A stretch of DNA of 64,000 nucleotides from positions 2,964,181 through 3,028,180 of the forward strand of contig OX424570.1 in NCBI GenBank assembly GCA_949152475.1, written 5' to 3'. Shown in pieces: positions 39,761-51,413 of the stretch. Every line of letters begins with the position of its first letter. Positions within the stretch are counted from its first letter, which is position 1. Made by a program: the position numbers and the translations under genes. The notes under the pieces are model-generated. The model was not told the origin of the DNA, did not search any database, and saw only the letters and a list, made by a program, of their open reading frames with translations. The DNA comes from Terebella lapidaria (lineage: Eukaryota > Annelida > Polychaeta > Terebellida > Terebellidae).

Positions 39761-41026
39761 ATTTTGTTCCCAATGGAGAAAAGGCAGTGTGTTAGAGATA
39801 CACTGGAAATTACAGTTATGACATTGGAGATTTGTTTCACAGGAAATGCTCCATTATGACCAATCTCTCGCCTTACTTGATTCGTACACCACGTTTCCTC
39901 TTTACTGTGTCACTTCCACTTTATCCCCACCCCCGGAAAAACTATGACAATAACCCTCGCATCCTTATCACTGTAAGAGCCATGGACCAGAAAGTTGGGA
40001 CTGCCGGGATATTGCTTGGAATGGCCGGGGTATTGGTTTGACCTCTCGGAGGTGATATATCTATCCGGTATTGATTTCTTCGACTCTTCTCAGCCCCCAT
40101 GGGTCAGTTACTTGTATCGGGGAAAACTAGTCCCGGATTTATGTGCTACATTGGCTTGAGAGCCGTCATAAGCTACACGTCCAAAAACTAAACGCCGTAT
40201 TTATATACCGGGTCCTTTGAGATCGTTTTCGGGGGTACCGATTGAGTGGAGTGGGGTGAGATTTTGGTGCTGGGACGGTGGATAGCGGGAAGGATACGTT
40301 GTAATGGAAACATGCGGTGATGGGACGGGGTAGGGCAAAATCACTTCCCCAAATGGTCACATATCAAACTCTGTTCAATTGTCGTTATATGAAGAGTGGG
40401 CCCTGTGGTATGTCGGATGTTCAGTCGGCCGGATTTGTGGATTTAACTCGGAAGTCCGCGATAGGAGACTCACTTCCTTTCTAAATGCTTGAGTATTTAC
40501 TAACATTTTATGTTGTTTGGACGACTCAAGTGAGCTGCATTTGAAGGAATGTAATATTTTGTAAGGCTCTTCTGTCATGTTTGATTCTGTTTGTTTAATC
40601 TATGCACCATTGGATACTTCTCGGGATGAAGCTGGGTGTATCTGCGACAGGTTTTCCCCACCAAAGGAGAATGATAACCTCGTCAATTATTGCTTGGAGT
40701 AGTTTCGACCTGGAACCATTTGTTCAAGATACACGCACTAGGTCCGAATCCACGGTGGCCGGATTTGAATCATCTCCACTGTTGAATTACGAGTATCTCA
40801 CGATGTTTGCTCAGGAAAATTAACCTGTCTTGTTGGTCGCTCCAAACTCTTGCTGGAATTCCCATGCAGGATTCATTTGTGGACTTGCCACATCAAGTTA
40901 TTTTTATGTTTTCTTAAACTGATCGGGAACTACAACATGTAAAGCTGTCATGGATAACTTCATGCGACAATAGAAGACATTGTAAAGAACATCCATCTGG
41001 ATCGAATAAATCAAGATCCAGGTGCA
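39761..41026. promoter_or_regulatory. region upstream of first-exon candidate 2
   Basis: A slightly G+C-richer stretch with several short frames. One, 40602-40823 plus, has a natural-looking composition near its end (about residues 33-70), but it has no acceptor or donor that I can support. A conserved CATGCGACAATAGAAG word sits about 65 bases before the 41027 ATG. G-rich words occur at 40200-40340. A promoter is inferred only from the position before a first-exon candidate. Confidence 0.25.
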
Positions 41027-41179
41027 ATGCTGCATGTTGTGAAGTCAGTCTCGGAGAAGGGGGTTCCGTCTACAAGCAGTGCGGGCGAGCACATACACCG
41101 GAAGTCTCTCAAACGTCACGGGACCGTGAAAAACAGCAAACCACGTGACACAAACAAGTCACCGGAAGATGAGTTTGAG
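41027..41179 (+). CDS. first-exon candidate 2 (MLHVVKSVSEKG), unidentified gene
   Basis: An ATG opens 51 codons ending at GAG|GTATAT in phase 0. The first 12 residues are identical to those of candidate 1 despite seven synonymous differences. The middle is Ser/Thr-rich (VPSTSSAGEH), then basic (about residues 25-38, with RKSLKR, a possible basophilic kinase site), and the tail is acidic (PEDEFE). It shares VP(S/T)TSSA(G/S)EH and a KSL motif with candidate 3. The donor is weaker than that of candidate 1. It is best read as an alternative first exon of the same unseen gene. Confidence 0.5.
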
Positions 41180-42596
41180 GTATATGTCCTTTAACTATGC
41201 TGGTTGAGCTGGGTTTCTTGTTGAAAATATCGCCATGAGATTCTTCCTTGGGAGTACGATGTTCAGTGCGGGTATTTTTGTATGAACATTTGCGGTCCAA
41301 AAGTCCAACTTCTTAGCCTACATGTATGTAATTTCATCCAACAGAATCTCGAGTTTTGCAACGATGTATTGCAGGCAGTAAGATATGTTCTCTTTCTATA
41401 AATTATGTATTATTTTGGATAGAACCATTTGTGCATAAAATTTCGAATATTCTGAGAAATTTTGGCATATTTCCGAGAATATTGGAAGCTTTCGTGGGTA
41501 GCAGATAGGAGCATATTGTTTATGCGTGGTGCACACGTTTTACGTTTGACTTATTCCAATCACAAAGCAACATAGAAATTCAGATCTTTGCTCGGGTGAG
41601 AACTGAATGTCAAACGAACAGACTGCGATATTGAATTATGCTCCAATAACCACATCATATAATACTTTTGAACAGAATTGAATCCAAAGCGAATGGGATT
41701 GATTTTGGCACCATGAGGGAAAGTATACAGTGGATATAAATTATATGGTGACATATGATGTTTAGGATTAAATGCAAACAAAGTGGAGATTAGGTTGGTG
41801 TATGTTTGGTGTACATGTATGATTAGATTTCATCTCAATTTATTCCACTCAACACACGCAACAAAAAGTGACTGTGCCTGTAACTGTGCAGAGCGACAAT
41901 TTATTCTATACACACACTCCCACTTGCAATAAATTGTACGATTTATAAAACACCAGAACATGTGATGAAAAAAACAGTGATTGATTAAATCTCCATCGCC
42001 ATAGGTATACACACGCAAGAATATATGTGATACAAATTGCACATATATGTAGAGCCATGAATAGAATCAAGCATGGTATATTTGGCGTGCTATATACTTT
42101 TTGAAATATGAGCTTTTTCATAAGTATGAAATCTACGGGATACCTAATTTTTGCGACGGAGTGTATAATTTTCTGACGGGCGTGGGTCGGTGAGGGGGGT
42201 GGGTCGGTGGATTTTAATGTAGCGACCTGAGCTGTGTGTGATCCGATTTCACCGGGTGTCGCTTTACACAATAAGCTGTGTATCTTCTCGTGACTTTTGC
42301 ACATTTTATTTTACCTGTCTCTGAAAGTACGGAAACAGGGGCGTGAAGCTTGCATGGGACAAAACATTATAACACGTTTAACAGTTTCTGTCGATAACTT
42401 GAACGTATGGTCCAAAATTTTGGGATAATCACTGATTGAATATACATTTGGAAGCACATTGTTCTGTGAACCATTTATTATCAAGGGATAAATCGACCGA
42501 ATTTACTCCGACATCCGTCAGTAAATTTCAAGGCATAAGGAAGTTTTGATATTCTGCAGGAATTCCACTGTAAAAGACACTATAAATTAACCAGCG
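41180..42596. other. intron-like sequence, no gene
   Basis: AT-rich with no convincing frame. A G-rich patch near 42176-42214 (repeated GGGTCGGTG) lies upstream of candidate 3. Confidence 0.4.
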
Positions 42597-42746
42597 ATGC
42601 TGCATATAGTTCGCTCAGTCCTGGAGACAGAAGTCCCCACTACAAGCTCAGCCTCGGAACATGCGCGGGAGAAGTCCCTGGCAGGTCACGTGACTTCCAG
42701 CCGAGATTCGCGCGATTTCTCCAAAGTTCCCGATGTCGAATTTGAG
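42597..42746 (+). CDS. first-exon candidate 3 (MLHIVRSV), unidentified gene
   Basis: An ATG opens 50 codons ending at GAG|GTTCGT in phase 0. The peptide starts MLHIVRSVLETEVPTTSS, keeps the SEH and KSL positions of candidate 2, has a basic/Ser-rich middle (about residues 21-42) and the acidic tail PDVEFE. Differences from candidate 2 are conservative in the N-terminal ten residues (V/I, K/R). The donor lacks the usual A at +3. With candidates 1 and 2 it forms a family of three tandemly arranged exons at 34, 41 and 42.6 kb on the same strand. Confidence 0.48.
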
Positions 42747-43427
42747 GTTCGTTTGCTTCTCTGAGCTCACGTTTGACGGTTGAAAATTGTTATCGTTATT
42801 TGTGTTGATCTTGACCCGTTGATTCATAATCATAAAGAAAAAAGACGTCGATCCTTGTTCAATGCTCACAATTCTGTTTACCATACGTAGGTGATGTCAA
42901 CTCGAGTGTAAGAGTGTTTGCTTTGGTAGTATTTTATCACATATTGGTATAAATTTACTTTATTCAGAGGGTAAGCAACCCAACCGAATGACAACACAAG
43001 CAAAATTGAGGTCTATATAAATACAATACGTATGCCTATGGCAGATTTCACGTAACTATGAATTTTAGGGCCTTGAAATTTGTAAATCGTTTCTGTTTCG
43101 ATAAGCTTGTCATATATTTGTCAATGCTGATTATTTATCAAGATATGTAATAAAATTCATAAAAAAAATTACATTGGGCATATTTGGGTTGTTTTTATAT
43201 GGAAAAACATATTTTTTGCACTGAAAATCGGACAAGTTAGGACGGACAAATCTACTTGGGTGCTCGACACACCTACTTTGGGGTGGTGTTACCAGCTACT
43301 CCCTGTAATTTCCTGTACACCGATGGGCTTTATTTAGATAGAAAAGACATGTAGTATTGAATCTGATGTCTTTTGTGTATTTTATTTTACGTTTAACAGG
43401 TTTTTTCGTGAATTTATTGCAAACAAT
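42747..43427. other. intron-like sequence, no gene
   Basis: AT-rich with no frame supported. GGACAAGTTAGGACGGAC near 43230 is a first hint of the GGAC words that pair with the motif cluster that follows. Confidence 0.4.
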
Positions 43428-44860
43428 GCTAATGTAAGTTTTGTCTGTCCTTTCATTGTGAATGACATTAGCAAAATTATAAGTTGACACAAATAATAAC
43501 TGAACTTATTTATTGTACAAACTGCGTGATACATATAACAAGGAAACACACAAGGAAACTCAATCATAAGAACTAATTAATTAGATATATATATGTCCTG
43601 GTGCGACTCAATGTCAGAATGGAAATTGATAATGTAAGAATATTTTTATGTCTGTCCGATTGAGGTATTACGTTAGCACATTTTCACAGCTCGATTATCG
43701 GAAGTGACATCACACTGAAGGCGCGGGCGAGCCTCAAACGCACAGAGGACAAGTGACATGCTCCACTACGACGCAGAATGGATTTGTAAATATAGGGAAA
43801 ACAATGTTACAAATGATGGTATTTTTCTGTCCTTAGAAATAACGATTGCACAACCTTACATTAGCAGCGGATGGACATACATTTGTGCTGCGTTGTACGT
43901 TCTCAAGAAGATCGTAGCCCTTTGTGTGCTACATACAAATAAAAATCCCCTGTTACCACTCATGTTGGAGCACATGCTTGACAGATATGGCGGGCGAATG
44001 GTTGCACGTGACCGTGTCATGTCGTGCTAGTGTAATAATTTCTGTCGAAATAGACGGACATTGTCATGCAAACGTAAGAAATGGGACATGCTGCAGAGTG
44101 CTAATGTAACAGCTCGGAAACTTTTATACCACTTGCTAGTATAAATTAGGACGCCCTTCGTTGTATTTTAGCAAAATATTTTATTTCATGGAATTGAATC
44201 GAAGTAAAATAGAATATCAAGAGAGCACTATATTGAAACAGTTGTCCACTGAAGACGTTTCAACGCCCCAACTGCTTTCATAAAAGAGGAAATTGTTTGA
44301 AACAACATCACTGAATGCTATCGTAAGAAAAGGACGGACTAAATACTGCTAACGTCCATTCAGGACGGACTCTTATTGCTACTGCTAATGCAAGCATACG
44401 GACATTTCAGTCGATATGTCATGTCTAATATACCATGTTCGAAATCGTTTCTTTTCTAGGATGAATTGATGGGATTATACCCCCAAGCTGAATATAAAAT
44501 ATACCCGGGTTCGTCACCAGCCAAAACGTTTGGACTTGTAGTTGAATGTGTTGTAATAAATGATTTTTAAGTGTTATGGAAACAAAATCAATCCAATACG
44601 TGATGTTAGGGAGTGTTACATTAGCATCTCATATGCATCTTAATATTGCATTTATTTCCGGCAAAAGGTTATATCTCAATCATCCATTGTAAGTCAAATA
44701 CATTTTTGTATAATGCATGTGACTTCAGATCATAATTCCAAACCCATTATGCAGTAAAGCATGTAATTCGTATGTAATGTCTGTCTCGTTGATTACGTAA
44801 AATAGTGCTAACGTAAACATTTATGTCCACATATTACATTAGCAGGGTTGACATACATTT
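43428..44860. repeat. cluster of GCTAAYGTAA motifs, both orientations
   Basis: At least a dozen copies of GCTAA(T/C)GTAA or its complement TTACATTAGC lie in 1.4 kb. They are at about 43428, 43463(-), 43628, 43667(-), 43856(-), 44026, 44068, 44100, 44317, 44348, 44384, 44616(-), 44807 and 44834(-). Many are followed within about 6-20 bases by GGACAT, GGACGGAC or GTCTGTCC. Spacing is irregular, so this is not a simple tandem repeat. It may be subterminal transposase-binding repeats of an old element, or a regulatory site cluster. The short frame at 43758 (starting MLHYDAEW) is not considered a relative of the 34-42 kb exons. Confidence 0.6.
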
Positions 44861-44879
44861 AACAAATATTAAGCCAACG

Positions 44880-45045
44880 CGGCGGATCTGCTCGATTATT
44901 TAACCGGATGCGCAAAAAGTGTCCATAGTAAAGTAAATGCGGGTAATTAATTAAGCGGATGCGCTTAAATAATCGAGCATCCGCTTAATTTTAATTATCC
45001 GCTTAATTAATTAACCGCATCTGCTTCATTGCTTATCCGCTAAAT
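44880..45045. repeat. palindrome-rich patch of GCGGAT / ATCCGC words
   Basis: About 165 bases contain repeated GCGGAT(C/G) and ATCCGC words linked by TTAATTAA. Examples are TTAAGCGGATGCGCTTAA near 44951 and GCATCCGCTTAA near 44978, and the two can pair. TCGATTATTTAA and TTAAATAATCGA are also inverted. Many alternative hairpins are possible. No gene is present. Confidence 0.7.
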
Positions 45046-45216
45046 CCCGACCTAAAGTTTCCACTGCAAAGGCAGTGTTACTGTAGCTACGTTATAGCAA
45101 TGTATGCGTATGTACATTCATTCAGAGTTGAATAACGCAGCACTTCATTCAAAACATAAATGATAAGTTTACACTCATGTCCTCAGATCACTGGGGAGGG
45201 GGGGGGGTGGATATCG

Positions 45217-45438
45217 CTACATTGATGATGTACCGAAGGCTTTAGCGCAGTCCTCCGCCTTTGGTGTGTCCAGGGTGGCGCAAAAGTGCTTTGTCATCCT
45301 ACGGTCAATTTCGGCTTCGATTTCTGGCCCACTCGCGCCATGTTCTGCCCATTTTTGTGTGATCGGTGACAATTCCCGAGAGCATCTTCTCAATGTGGAG
45401 TTTTGGAAGGTCGATGTTGGTGGAAAGTTCGTGTATGA
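45217..45438 (-). CDS. short minus-strand open frame, doubtful
   Basis: 73 codons without a methionine start, ending at a stop at 45217. The C-terminal part (about residues 40-73, with EAEIDRRMTKHFCATLDTP) has a natural composition, and the stretch is richer in G+C than its surroundings. No acceptor AG is seen at its upstream edge, and frames on the plus strand and in the neighbouring minus frame are also open. It could be a terminal exon or a pseudogene fragment; no family is recognised. Confidence 0.2.
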   Translation of the reverse strand, partial: SYTNFPPTSTFQNSTLRRCSRELSPITQKWAEHGASGPEIEAEIDRRMTKHFCATLDTPKAEDCAKAFGTSSM

Positions 45439-45469
45439 TCAGAATGGCCATATGTATTGTTAGATGTGT

Positions 45470-46859
45470 ATGTGTTTTGTTTTGCAATTTTGAACTTATC
45501 TTACACAACAACAAAATAATTATGTCATGACACTTACAGTGTGGACTTTGTCTATGAACATTTATGTCCCGTGCGGTCAATTATGGTAAACAAAATGTCA
45601 CTTAATTTGTGTTTGCAATGCATGTATGCCACTTTGCGTCTACCTAAAACGCTATGTTTCATTCCTGTATTTGCAGGTGAGTGCACGATCATTGGTCCAT
45701 GGGTCTATTATCGAAATGTATAACTCATTGTTGATGTTTTTCGCACAGAGGTAAGATTTTGACTGTATACATGATAGATATTCTTATATGAACTCTTTGG
45801 ATAAATTTACTTATTGGTATATTAAAACTATATCTTCGTATTGTTAGAATGGTCAATACCGATTAGTTCATTTTTTCATGACTGCATTACGATCTGACAT
45901 TGTGATATGCAGCTGGGGTTATGAATGGCGCCAATATTTCTGTTTCTTGTTCTTACAGTTTTACCTGAATGCATAATTGTGAATGAAATATGTGTGTTTT
46001 TCTTCATGCGTGAATTTTGTGAACAAAATTTTGTGTCTGCATCGAATCCGTTTCAAGGGATAAAATATATTCACATTTCAGAAACTTTTTTGCAGCAGTG
46101 TATTTTCTGTCCTATTGATGTTTAAATCCCTTGCTAAATGAGTGTAGATTGATATCAGCTCGACTCTAAATATAACATAATAAGTTATTAATATTCCATT
46201 GACTTTTTAAATATCACTTTTCATCTCTCAGAATGAGAAAGCGAAGGGGATCAATATAATCCCCTTATATCTCGTTCATTCGGATCAAACAATGTAACAT
46301 CGTCGATAATAATCGATAATTAATCAACGTGAATAAAACAACACCTATGCGATACAATTCTCGCTTTGCAGTTTAAAAACGCACTTTCAGTATGAAAAAA
46401 AGTTATAAAAATATAGGCATAATTCGAAATGAACAACACCTTAGTTATGAAACAAATTTTATCTCACACGGTGTTTTTTTCCAATCACGCTACGAAATCA
46501 CGATTCAATTCGTGCACATATGATGCAATTAATGTTATCAAATGAGCAATTTGAGACGTACATTAATCTATTACCAATTCAGTTAAATTACTGGCACGAT
46601 TAATAACATTATGCAAGAACCTCAACACAGCCAAAATTAAGTCTAGACATTCTGCCACGCAGAAAACACACTTTGAAATTCATGAAATATCAAATACACT
46701 CTATTTTTGCCAGCAAATAAATGGTTTTTCATAACATCCCAAATGTCCAGACAAAGATAATCATAAATAATTATTGCAGTATGAAAAGAAGAACTGGCAT
46801 ATAATACATTGTTGTTTGTATCTTAATGGATACAACACGCAAGAACTTCCCGATGTCCC
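45470..46859. other. no gene seen
   Basis: Strongly AT-rich with chance frames only. Confidence 0.4.
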
Positions 46860-46862
46860 TAA

Positions 46863-48197
46863 GGGGCCGGTCATTATTTATCAGGTGGGGGGGTTGGGTA
46901 AAAACTGGGGGGGTCACACTTTCATTTTCAACATTATTGGGGGGGGGGTCATACTTTTATTTTCAATGGAACTGGGGGGGTCGGAGTTCGAATTTTAGTT
47001 AATTTTGAGGAAAATTTTATATTGAAATAGAGAATTGGGTGAAAACAATCCACTCAACCTGGACTGATGGTTCACTGGAGTATACAGCATTTGGAAACCA
47101 TCCTTTTGTCACATTATCAGTGAAACTATAGTTCCGCCAAAATTTGATCCTAGAAAGGACCATCCAGGAACACCCGAAATCAGGAGATGTCGTGAATCGA
47201 CAACCGCTCATCACCCACAGACTGAAACACTGTCACCACGGATCAACTATGGACCTTAGTAGAACACAGCAGCACTGAAGCTGAATAGGGTGCCAGTCAG
47301 GATGATCAACATGCAGGGCACTGTCACAGACTAACAATGGATCACCCGGCCCATACCATGCTGACCAACATGCCATAACATCCAATGACCCCGAACCAGC
47401 ATGTCAAAACCACAGACCGATTTTCCACTCAACACGTTGCCAACTCAGGAACATAGGCCACTGAGGATAATTCTCGATGAGCTCAGGACTGTCCTGGACC
47501 ACCATGAACAAAATATGGACATTTCCATCCAGGATTGCAAAATAGTCCTGGATCGTCCCAGATGACGATATAGTGAATCTGATTTACCTGACTTTCTTGG
47601 TGGCCAGGACATTTCTAGACAATCGCGGATCATCATGGAACATTATGAACCCATCATGGAGCTAGTTCATGCTCCGAACGTGGGATAATACCCACGTTCG
47701 GAGCGTGAACTATCATGGAGCCAACACAGATTTGATTCAAGGTCGGGAAAGTACCAGTCCAGGATGGCCTGATTCATCAATGATATGTGGAAGAGTCATA
47801 ATTTTTCCGAGTTCACTCGGAGGCTGTCATTACCATACCAATATAATTTGCCCACAAATAATAACTAAATCAGTTGTAATGGCACAAATTCATAATATCC
47901 TCTTACGTTATAAGAAAAAGAAATTGCGACAAAAGTCACAAATTTTTTAATAGAGATGTGAATGAAGTGTAAAAATACCATTTAGATATCATACTGGTTC
48001 CTTATAATTGTCATCAATTGCGTATTATGGCCTTGTATATGTACTTCGGGATTGGGGGGGTCACACTTTTATTTTTGATCTTGGTGGGGGGGTCATACAT
48101 TGTTTTTCAATATCGGTGGGGGGGGGGTCAAACTTTGAAAACTCATTTCTCGGAAAATCCATCCAACCCCCCCACCCGATAAATAATGACCGGCCCC
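46863..48197 (+). mobile_element. non-autonomous PIF/Harbinger-type DNA transposon, copy 1
   Basis: A 1335 bp element with terminal inverted repeats of about 35 bases beginning GGGGCCGGTCATTATTTATC, one mismatch between ends, flanked by the 3 bp duplication TAA (46860-46862 and 48198-48200). TWA duplications and G-rich ends fit PIF/Harbinger. Inside each end are runs of seven or more G followed by TCACACTTT/TCATAC, in the same orientation at both ends. There is no transposase frame; the frames present are short. An internal palindrome sits at 47663-47712. A near-identical inverted copy lies at 59153-60494. Confidence 0.88.
47663..47712. repeat. nested 50 bp palindrome with 10 bp flanking repeats
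   Basis: Arms of 22 bases (TAGTTCATGCTCCGAACGTG... and its complement, one mismatch) are separated by six bases. ATCATGGAGC lies directly on both sides (47653-47662 and 47712-47721), as a target-site duplication would. It is present in both copies of the host transposon, so it predates their spread. Confidence 0.75.
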
Positions 48198-48525
48198 TAA
48201 CACCAGGGTCAAAGCGTCCAGATACATGTACAGACAAATTGTTTGGACTGGCAAATGTAGTTTGTCGCAAGCTTGACCGAATATAATGTCACTTTTCCTT
48301 GTCTTGTGATGGCCATTACGGGTGATACATAGCAAAAACCGGACAGATGCAACCATGCTTTCACTGGGGAAAACGGAGCTTAAATCAACCGAATTCGATG
48401 TCTTATTGATCCTACTTTGGAACGTCATGATTAATGTCGAGATAGACGGGAACCAGTGGCGGAACTCAGTAGCCTTCTGACTTGTGATTGGGTTTTTTTG
48501 TACTTGTCATGTATCTATTCCATAG

Positions 48526-48762
48526 GGTTAGTTTCGGATTTCTAAATTATTTTCATAGGTTGTTGGGCAGTTGTATACTAATTCCATCAGGTGTACAGTA
48601 GAAACAAATACATTTAACACACTGTCTGCCCCTGATGACGCCAGTGTGTCTTTGGATAAACTATTTGGTCGGGCTTTGTTTCTATTGCAAAATGTTGTAT
48701 TTTACGTTTGTTATTGTCATCATCAAAATCTGATTGTATTGGTGGTAATAGATTGATACTTA
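48526..48762 (+). repeat. interspersed repeat R, copy 2
   Basis: Nearly the same as 25433-25683 over its whole length, ending GATTGATACTTA. It lies between the Harbinger-type copy and the CACTG-ended element. Confidence 0.7.
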
Positions 48763-49979
48763 ATTCATCAAACACTCATACAGACTTCAATCGTGTTCGG
48801 GAAATGGGAATGATGCCAGTCAGAATCTGCAAAAAATTTTTGCAGTAATGTTGAATAGAATTAGGCCTAAGTTCAAGGTTTGCCTGCACCTGTAAGCTAC
48901 ACACAATAAAACCGTCTCTATCTAATAAGCAGAAAATTAGCTGATAAAAATCTATCTATTGAGCAGAAAATCTTGTCATTAGCCGATTTCTAGTATTATT
49001 TCTCCTGCAACCAGTGAACTTCTGAATTGGAACGGGCGTTTCAATAACGGACTACATAGGCTGAAACTTATGAAGATAATTCTTTTTTTTCGATTTCACC
49101 CGTGCCTCAGTTCCAAGCAAATTTCATGGAAGATCGGACGAATTTGTGGCGAACTGCTTTGATATGTTGTAATATGTCCATCAAATTATGGTCAGTCATG
49201 TAGTTCGGCCAAGTCAATAATGTAATAGGGACGGAATTGCATATAATCACTGTCCGGAATCCGTTTCGGCAGAGGATATTGGGAAACGATATTTTTCGGT
49301 TGGGAAACGATATGTTCGATTGGGAAACGCCAAGCTACAAGGGGCTATGGGTTTTTTCCTCAATAAAGTATGAAAAAATAGGTGTAATCGTTAATCAAAA
49401 GAAAAACAAACATGCGCTAATGTTGTATAAAGTCTTCAGTGTCGACCAAAAATGCTATAATAGGCTATACTTGATGTAATATCGTTTTTGTGACGTGAGA
49501 TGCGATGAAAATCACACCGTTCTGAACAAATGAACACTGATGATTAAATATGTGTCTGATGCACACAAAAAGTTACACGAGTGAAGAGAAAGGTGTATTA
49601 CATGATCCCCACCGTAAAGAAACATTTTACATCGTCTCATTAATAAATATTTGCTGATTTTCTGAACCACTGATGTTTCGGTGGGTAAACGATACGTATA
49701 GAGAAGGCGCCGGTTGGTAATCCATGCTGTTTCGATTGGGAAACGGAAAATTTTGTACATATGGAATACGAAATCAACTGTTATACACGAGCAATACTGT
49801 GTGGTCTTTAGTGAAAGGTTACCGTGAGTGAACTATTAATTATATGACTGTATGCACAACATTTTGGGTGTGAAATAAGGTGAATCATGTGCCCGGGCTC
49901 GACATAATAGAAAAAGTTTTGATATTTTTGTTTCAAAACATGCTAATTTGGGTCCTTGACATTGTGTATAAAGATGGAG

Positions 49980-51382
49980 TGCCTTGACGATCGATAGGCC
50001 CAATATTTAGACTCAAAAGGCACAGAATTCAGTTTTCAGCTGTTTTCTCAAAAACGGTCTGATCAGTTTTGAGATTGTTGTTCAAAAAGATTCCTCTTAT
50101 GTACCTTTCTGAAGTGTATAAGTTTCGTTGCCCTTGAATCGCCGGTCTGCATGTGGCGGCCATTTTGAATTTTCGACAGGTTGGTGAAAAAAACCTTTTC
50201 GTCCCAAATGAAGTCACTGTTCGTTTTGAGTGATATCCAACCAAAAAAAAATATTCATAAATATTCACATATAATTATAACATTCATAATTGGAGCTGTA
50301 TGGAGTAAACTCCTACAACACTTCAAGATAGAGCTTAAATATATATATGACACATTCAAATAGGAATTCATATATTGTGGTTCGGTGGTGATCTTGAATG
50401 TGACCTTCAATGACCTTGAGACGCCCATTTTTGTCAGAAAAACGGTCAATTTTGGGCTTTGGCGGCCATTGTCTCAAAAACTGTTCAGACAGTTTTCAGA
50501 TTATCGTTTGGAAAGATCACCCTTGTGTACCTTTGCCACATGTCTAAGTTTCTTTGCCCTTGAATCGCTCAAAGTGGGCCGTTTTGGCCCAAACTTGGCC
50601 CAAATGGGACTTTCCCCATGTTAAAATCTCTTCTGCTTTATAATGGGACATATTATTGCTAATATCTCACTTAATATTGAGATTAGAGATTAGGAATCAA
50701 TTGTGGACATAAAGGAAATGATATGTGCTGAATATTCTCATAACCTTGTATTTCACATTCGACCTAATTTTCAAGGTCACAGGACAAAATGGCTAATATC
50801 TCGCTCCTTATCGACTTTATGGCTTGGGAATCAATTGTGGACATATAGGAAATGATATACGTAGAATTTCCTGATGACCTTGAATTTGGCCTTGATCTCA
50901 TTTTCAAAGTCAGAGCACAAAATGGCCAACATATCGCTTTATATTATCGACTTTACAGCTGAGGAATCAATTGTGGACATATAGGGAATGATATATGCTG
51001 CAAGGTTTCGTGACCCTTGATCTTATTTTCAAGGTCAGACAACAAAGTGGCTAATATCTCACTTATTATCAACTTTGCAGCTTAGGAATCAATTGTGGAC
51101 ATATAGGAAATGATATATGCCGAATATTGTCATAAGCTTGAACTTGACCTTTGACCTTATTCTCAAGGTCAGAGCACGAAATGGATAATATCTCGTTCAT
51201 TATCGACTTTCCAACGAAATGGATATCTCGCTCATTATCGACTTTCCAACTTAGGAATCAATTGTAAACATATAGAAAACAATGTTCCCCCTGGGCAGAC
51301 ATTGTTGAAAAATTACCATTGCAGACTTTGTGACCTTAACACTGTACATTTCTCCGGTAACATTTCTTAGCCTTTGGGCTAA
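49980..51382 (+). repeat. repeat T, older copy with ~134 bp units
   Basis: It begins without a clear left end near 49980 and ends at the hairpin TTAGCCTTTGGGCTAA (51367-51382). From 50640 there are about four units of 120-136 bases. Each has AATATCTC, TTATCGACTTT, GGAATCAATTGTGGACATA and TCAAGGTCA-type words. It is more diverged and shorter at the left than the copy at 52394, hence older or truncated. Oriented the same way as that copy. Confidence 0.65.
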
Positions 51383-51413
51383 TTTTTCCCTGTTTCCTCA
51401 TCCACAGCGGGTC

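Noticed and set aside
43758-44030. A fourth MLH-type first exon (MLHYDAEW)
   Set aside because: Only the first three residues match. No SV/SEH motif, no phase-0 GAG|GT end, and it lies inside the GCTAAYGTAA cluster.
47445-47950. Short frames inside the Harbinger-type copies as transposase
   Set aside because: They are on opposite strands, under 100 codons, have no DDE or Myb-like motif, and are conserved only because the two copies are nearly identical.
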